Below the pieces are notes generated by a model. That model did no database searches. It saw nothing but the letters and a program-made list of their open reading frames with translations, and was not told the DNA's origin. The translations under genes were made by a program, and so were the position numbers. Below, piece by piece: positions 5,362 through 8,670 of a stretch of 8,670 bases of DNA. Numbering within the stretch: the first letter of the stretch is position 1; every line of letters starts with the position of its first letter. The DNA lies in NCBI GenBank assembly GCA_035406685.1, contig DAONLM010000126.1:1-8670 (forward strand). The letters are read 5' to 3'. Origin of the DNA: DAONLM01 sp035406685 (GTDB lineage Bacteria; Spirochaetota; GWE2-31-10; MWDO01).

Positions 5362-7542
5362 CTACTCATAAAGAATGTTTCCACTTAATTTTGGAATAAT
5401 AAATTCATGACTCTCGATTACTTCTATTTTATCTCTGTAATAAGTATCTTCTATCAATAATTTTTTCCATTTATGCGGTTCTAAATTTATTTTCACCTCA
5501 GTGTCATAAGGATTTATAATAACAAATATGCTATTTACTTCATTTTTAAAATAGTGATTTTTAAGAATATAGGCAATACAATGAGAGCATTCACAATGAA
5601 ATATCTCTCTTTTAAATTCAATAGAGTTTCTTAATATATGCTCATTCTCAATTTTAAATAAAGGATGATTGTTTCTTATTTCTATCAAATTTTTATAATA
5701 AATAAAAACATCATAAAACTCTTTCTTTCTATTCCAATCTATTTTATTTACAATATCGCCAGAATTATAGCTATTCTCTACTCCAAATTTTGTTCTTAAA
5801 AAATCCATCCCAAGATGAAGAACCGGGATTCCCTGACTTGTCAGTATTAAAAAAGCAGCAAGTTTATGTAACTTTTTAATTCTTTCTAAAAGATCTCTAT
5901 CAATCATTTCAAAATCTTCTTTAGTAGCATGTAGATTTTCTGTTTCTGTAAAATACAATTTATCAAAAAGAGTATTATTATCATGAACTTCAACATAGTT
6001 AAGACTCTCAACAGGATGTGCTGTAAAAGTATTTATACTGCCAAGAATACCCTGAATTATTCTATCATAATGATACTGCCCCTTTGTCTGAATATATCCT
6101 CTCTCTGTCCTGTTAAAAACAGGGCCTTTAATAGCATCTCTATAATCATCATTAAATACTGAAAAATGTTTATTTCTTTGAGAACCTTTATAAGTAGGAT
6201 GAATTGGCGTTAAGCCACCTGTCCATGGCTCACCATATATGAATATATCTGGTTTAATCTCCTTTAAATTCTTTATTATATCCTCGATTGTTGTTAGATC
6301 AATTAATCCCATAAGATCAAATCTATAACCATCAAATCCATAAAATTTCGTTAAGAATTTAATACTATCAATAATAAATTTTCTTACCATTGGTGCCTCT
6401 GTTCTCATCTCATTTCCACATCCAGAACCATTTGATATATATCCATTCCCAATTCGATAATAATAATAAGGGACAAATCCATTAAAAGAATATATCTCAT
6501 CTCCCCAGAATCCTTCTGCTGTATGATTATAAACAACATCAAGATTTACCCTTAATCCCTCTTTATGAAGAAAATTAATCAATTCTTTTAATTCTATAAT
6601 TTTTGCATCTGTTTTCCAGTTTGAAGAATAACATCTATCAGGAGTATTAAAATTTTTAGGCATATATCCCCAATTATATTCATTCTCGTTCTCCTCATTA
6701 TTGTCAAAATCCTGCAAGGGCATAATCTGAATTGTATTAACTCCTAACTCTTTAATATGAGCAAGGCCAGTCTTTATCCCACTTGACCTGTCTGAGTTTA
6801 AATATGTCTCAAACTCTGTTAAGCCAGAATATTTACCTCTATTAATTATACTAGAAGATCTGTCAATAGATATATCTCTTATATGTATCTCATAAATTAT
6901 AAAATCTTTTATAGGGATATCCCTTGAACATCTATTTGCCTCTGGATAGTCATTTAAATCAATTATCAATGCCCTTCTTTTGTTGCCAATCACACATCTT
7001 GCATAAGGATCAACTAAATCCCTCTTATAATCAAACAAGGATAATTCTCCATCAACATTATAAGAATAGTATTTGCCCTTTAAATCTCCCTCTATCACAA
7101 TTTCCCAGATCCCATTATTACTCTCTGTTAATTGAAAACTCTTTTTTTCATTGGTTTCAAGAGAATCATAAATATTCAATCTTACCTTTGTAGCAGTTGG
7201 TGCAAAAACCTTAAAAATTGATCTTTCTTTTGAATATGTTACGCCAAGATCATCACCTCTATAAATAAATTCTTCTCTATCCAGAACATGAAATGGAATA
7301 ACTTCCTTTTTCTCTTTATGAAAACCTACAACATACAATTTTTTTATATCCATTCTATCTACACTGATAACTGCTCTTGTATCATGAACAGAAATAAGAG
7401 AATAGTCACTAACCTTTTTATCCCTAAAAAAAGTTATCTGTTTTGCGGTTCTTATATCAATTTGAGTATTAAAATATACTGAAATAGTATTATAATCTTC
7501 CATTATCGCATTTAAAAGACTTAATTTATCTTTATTATGCAT
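5362..7542 (-). CDS. pulA: type I pullulanase (alpha-1,6 debranching enzyme), cytoplasmic
   Basis: The protein has 726 residues. About 1-95 form an N-terminal domain of unassigned type, about 97-185 a CBM48-like beta-sandwich (DLGVTYSKERSIFKVFAPTATKV onward), about 210-640 a GH13 barrel, and the remainder a C-terminal beta domain. The type I pullulanase signature is YNWGYMP (289-295; more often YNWGYDP). GH13 motifs are DVVYNH (335-340), GYRFD with nucleophile D409, YGEPW with acid/base E438, and VEVHD (H520, D521). All catalytic residues are intact, so it should hydrolyse alpha-1,6 bonds of pullulan, limit dextrins or glycogen. There is no signal peptide, which points to intracellular glycogen or maltodextrin use. 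SD AGGAG (7554-7550), 7 nt before ATG 7542, overlaps the padR stop codon, so the two genes are probably translationally coupled. A Cys cluster (C650, C652, C655) is unusual. Confidence 0.95.
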   Translation of the reverse strand: MHNKDKLSLLNAIMEDYNTISVYFNTQIDIRTAKQITFFRDKKVSDYSLISVHDTRAVISVDRMDIKKLYVVGFHKEKKEVIPFHVLDREEFIYRGDDLGVTYSKERSIFKVFAPTATKVRLNIYDSLETNEKKSFQLTESNNGIWEIVIEGDLKGKYYSYNVDGELSLFDYKRDLVDPYARCVIGNKRRALIIDLNDYPEANRCSRDIPIKDFIIYEIHIRDISIDRSSSIINRGKYSGLTEFETYLNSDRSSGIKTGLAHIKELGVNTIQIMPLQDFDNNEENENEYNWGYMPKNFNTPDRCYSSNWKTDAKIIELKELINFLHKEGLRVNLDVVYNHTAEGFWGDEIYSFNGFVPYYYYRIGNGYISNGSGCGNEMRTEAPMVRKFIIDSIKFLTKFYGFDGYRFDLMGLIDLTTIEDIIKNLKEIKPDIFIYGEPWTGGLTPIHPTYKGSQRNKHFSVFNDDYRDAIKGPVFNRTERGYIQTKGQYHYDRIIQGILGSINTFTAHPVESLNYVEVHDNNTLFDKLYFTETENLHATKEDFEMIDRDLLERIKKLHKLAAFLILTSQGIPVLHLGMDFLRTKFGVENSYNSGDIVNKIDWNRKKEFYDVFIYYKNLIEIRNNHPLFKIENEHILRNSIEFKREIFHCECSHCIAYILKNHYFKNEVNSIFVIINPYDTEVKINLEPHKWKKLLIEDTYYRDKIEVIESHEFIIPKLSGNILYE

Positions 7543-7552
7543 ATTCTATCTC

Positions 7553-8161
7553 CTATTCTTCCAACAATAAAGAGCAAAATTCTTCAATATTTTTATCTTT
7601 TTGCATCTGTAAAATCTCATTGAAATTTTTAGTGTTTAAGATTTCTGTTTTAATCTCTTTTGCCCATTCAAGTTCACTCTTTATCTTTGCTATAAAATGT
7701 TTTAAAACAAAATATTCCCCTATCTTTTCATTTTTACTTTTTTCACATTCTTCCAATCTCTGTTTATAATATTCATAAATTAACTCCATCTCTTTTATAT
7801 ATTCTGTTATGCCGTTTTTTATCTCATTAAAAGACAAATTGTGACAATTGTAGATAGTATAGTCAATTGGATTTGAAAGATTAAGTTTAGCCTTAAATCC
7901 CTGTTTTAAAGCTTCATTTAATAATTTTTCCCCTTCCTCTGTTATATTAACTCCCTTTTTATTAATCTTTTTCTTACTAAATGTTTTAAATGTATTAATT
8001 AGTTTTTTTTCTTCAAGAGTATTTATTAAAAAGTATATACTCGAAAAAGATAATTCAAAAAAATCCCTTAATTTCTTTTTTTCTATTATTTTTTCTATTA
8101 TATATGGATAATTTAATCCATCTTTTATAAAACTTAATATCATCAATTCTGAATCAGTCAT
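7553..8161 (-). CDS. PadR-family transcriptional regulator
   Basis: The protein has 202 residues. Residues 1-85 form a winged helix typical of PadR: ELMILSFIKDGLNYPYIIEK, SSIYFLINTLEEKKLI (40-55, recognition region) and the wing with ITEEGEKLLNEAL (73-85). Residues about 110-175 form long charged helices, the dimerising C-terminal domain of the longer PadR subfamily. PadR proteins usually repress their own operon and a neighbouring target until a ligand binds. Here the pullulanase gene follows after 10 nt, so a sugar- or glucan-related signal is a reasonable guess, but no ligand is visible. The start ATG 8161 is preceded by a weak SD (TTTAGGT, 9-nt spacer) and a consensus promoter. Confidence 0.85.
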   Translation of the reverse strand: MTDSELMILSFIKDGLNYPYIIEKIIEKKKLRDFFELSFSSIYFLINTLEEKKLINTFKTFSKKKINKKGVNITEEGEKLLNEALKQGFKAKLNLSNPIDYTIYNCHNLSFNEIKNGITEYIKEMELIYEYYKQRLEECEKSKNEKIGEYFVLKHFIAKIKSELEWAKEIKTEILNTKNFNEILQMQKDKNIEEFCSLLLEE

Positions 8162-8190
8162 ATATCTAAAACCTAAAATTAATTTGATGA

Positions 8191-8219
8191 ATTATACATA
8201 AATAAATTTATTTTGTCAA
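8191..8219 (-). promoter_or_regulatory. padR-pullulanase promoter, exact consensus
   Basis: TTGACA (8219-8214), a 17-nt spacer and TATAAT (8196-8191) match the sigma-70 consensus exactly. The predicted start is near 8184, giving a leader of about 23 nt to the padR ATG. Such a strong promoter in front of a regulator gene fits an operon held down by a repressor. Confidence 0.85.
8200..8213. promoter_or_regulatory. palindrome inside promoter spacer, candidate PadR operator
   Basis: AAATAAATTTATTT is a perfect 14-bp palindrome lying wholly in the -35/-10 spacer of the padR promoter. Position fits an autorepressor site. It is pure A/T, so chance is a serious alternative, and it does not show the ATGT/ACAT halves described for some PadR sites. 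Confidence 0.35.
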
Positions 8220-8246
8220 AAGTTTTATTTTAAATGTTTAAAAATG

Positions 8247-8269
8247 GGTGCGATTTTATTTTTAGGCAA
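8247..8269 (+). repeat. 23-nt repeat, copy B
   Basis: This reads GGTGC, GA, TTTTATTTTTAGGCAA, 21 of 23 identical to the minus-strand copy at 5225-5203. It lies 9 nt upstream of the 60-nt leader copy 2 and may be part of a longer element of about 90 nt (8247-8338). In the opposite strand both copies can be read as LPKNK.AP in the same frame, so a shared coding ancestry is also possible. Confidence 0.6.
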
Positions 8270-8278
8270 AAATTTTTT

Positions 8279-8338
8279 AATTTTTTTCTAAAAGTTGTAA
8301 AGGATTTTTTCAAAAATTTTGTGATTAATATATAGAAA
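8279..8338 (+). repeat. 60-nt conserved leader element, copy 2
   Basis: This matches copy 1 (163-104, minus strand) with about four substitutions in 60 nt. It lies upstream of the SD AAGGAGG (8358-8364) and ATG 8372. Blocks conserved exactly are TTGTAAAGGATTTT and GTGATTAATATATAGAAA. The distance from its end to the ATG is 33 nt, against 27 nt for copy 1. Identity falls off sharply on both sides apart from A/T richness, which marks this segment as the unit that is conserved or was copied. Confidence 0.75.
8307..8334 (+). promoter_or_regulatory. weak promoter inside leader copy 2
   Basis: TTTTCA (8307-8312), a 16-nt spacer and TATATA (8329-8334) give a possible promoter for the gene at 8372, matched at the same positions in copy 1. 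A TATAAT at 8347-8352 has no -35 at a proper distance. Both boxes are partial matches; the conserved TTGTAAAGG upstream could be an activator site. Confidence 0.35.
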
Positions 8339-8371
8339 ATAATTTTTATAATAGTTGAAGGAGGATTTTTT

Positions 8372-8670
8372 ATGAATAATATTCGTAAGATTTTAAAAAA
8401 CTATAATTTTGAGCATGAGTTACACATAGTCGTTAACTCTGCTATGAAGAAAAAACTTGCATCTATCGCAAAAAAATTCAACATCTCTCTTTCTGGGCTT
8501 ATTGTATATATCTTGCAACTCTATGTTAATAGAGTAAAAAAGATATATTGTTTCGGTCCAGAGGATGGAAATAAATACGAAAGAATAGATGGAGATGCGA
8601 GAATTCATATATATGTTTCCAAACAGGACTATCGTTTTTTGAAGAAGATCCATGCTGATCTTAATTTTTT
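8372..8670 (+). CDS. ribbon-helix-helix-like protein, 5' part, runs off right edge
   Basis: Ninety-nine codons are present from ATG 8372, set by SD AAGGAGG with a 7-nt spacer. Residues 16-55 have the strand-helix-helix pattern of ribbon-helix-helix DNA-binding proteins: a strand (ELHIVVN), helix A (SAMKKKLASIAKKF) and helix B after ISLSG (LIVYILQLYVNRV). After a linker with KYERIDGD, a second strand plus helix begins at 76 (ARIHIYVSKQDY, RFLKKIHADL), possibly a second ribbon-helix-helix unit cut by the window end. A distant likeness to the Leptospira DUF1564 family, which has a KYxR motif before such a unit, is from memory and uncertain. Codons use more C- and G-ending triplets (GTC, ATC, CTC, GGG) than the neighbours, hinting at a different origin. 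It is the only complete-start plus-strand gene seen. Confidence 0.65.
   Translation, partial: MNNIRKILKNYNFEHELHIVVNSAMKKKLASIAKKFNISLSGLIVYILQLYVNRVKKIYCFGPEDGNKYERIDGDARIHIYVSKQDYRFLKKIHADLNF

Noticed and set aside
6924..7482. Plus-strand frames opposite the pullulanase N-terminal region
   Set aside because: Antisense shadows of the pullulanase reading frame without their own start signals.
104..8338. The inverted 60-nt copies as ends of an 8-kb composite transposon
   Set aside because: No transposase, no target-site duplication can be seen, and the enclosed genes include core murG. The copies sit at gene starts, which fits leaders better.
8420..8653. 77-codon minus-strand frame at the right end
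   Set aside because: It lies opposite the ribbon-helix-helix-like gene, which has a strong SD and a coherent fold pattern.

Overview
The window is a strongly AT-rich bacterial chromosomal segment. Spacers are almost pure A/T and codons mostly end in A or T. Shine-Dalgarno (SD) sequences are clear (AGGAGG-type) and promoters are consensus sigma-70. An AT-rich spirochaete is the best guess. It rests on the relaxed lipobox of the small lipoprotein, the lipoprotein/HEAT-repeat envelope pair and the style of the HD-GYP protein; no rRNA or other decisive marker is present, so the assignment is weak.

Layout, left to right. (1) At 1-76 lies the 5' end of an unidentified minus-strand gene running off the left edge, preceded by a 60-nt leader element (104-163). 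(2) A two-gene minus-strand operon (251-2304) encodes an HD-GYP-type protein followed 14 nt later by a metallo-beta-lactamase-fold phosphodiesterase-like hydrolase. (3) A second minus-strand pair (2505-3761) encodes a small lipoprotein and an exported HEAT-repeat protein. It is closed by a clear intrinsic terminator at 2414-2448 and probably driven by a promoter at 3788-3816 with striking T8/A8/T8/A7 blocks behind it. (4) murG (3895-5037, minus) stands alone with a TTGACA-17-TATATA promoter placed so close to the ATG that the mRNA should be nearly leaderless. (5) The 324-nt spacer 5038-5361 holds the murG promoter, a 23-nt repeat, a possible terminator and a plus-strand coding-like remnant. 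(6) A minus-strand operon (5362-8161) encodes a PadR-like regulator and a type I pullulanase. It starts at an exact TTGACA-17-TATAAT promoter, has a palindrome inside the spacer, and the pullulanase SD overlaps the padR stop codon. (7) From 8372 to the right edge lies the 5' part of a plus-strand gene for a ribbon-helix-helix-like protein. It is preceded by a second, about 93% identical copy of the 60-nt leader and by the 23-nt repeat.

How it fits together. Most of the window is ordinary core and accessory metabolism: peptidoglycan lipid II synthesis (MurG), alpha-glucan debranching under a probable PadR switch, and a nucleotide-signalling type operon. The least ordinary signal is the 60-nt element, found in inverted orientation about 8.1 kb apart. 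Each copy sits directly upstream of an SD and ATG of two unrelated-looking genes that point outward from the window. It looks like a shared promoter/leader or a dispersed repeat, possibly a regulon box, and only a genome-wide search could decide. I see no CRISPR array, tRNA, rRNA, insertion sequence or recognisable defence system.
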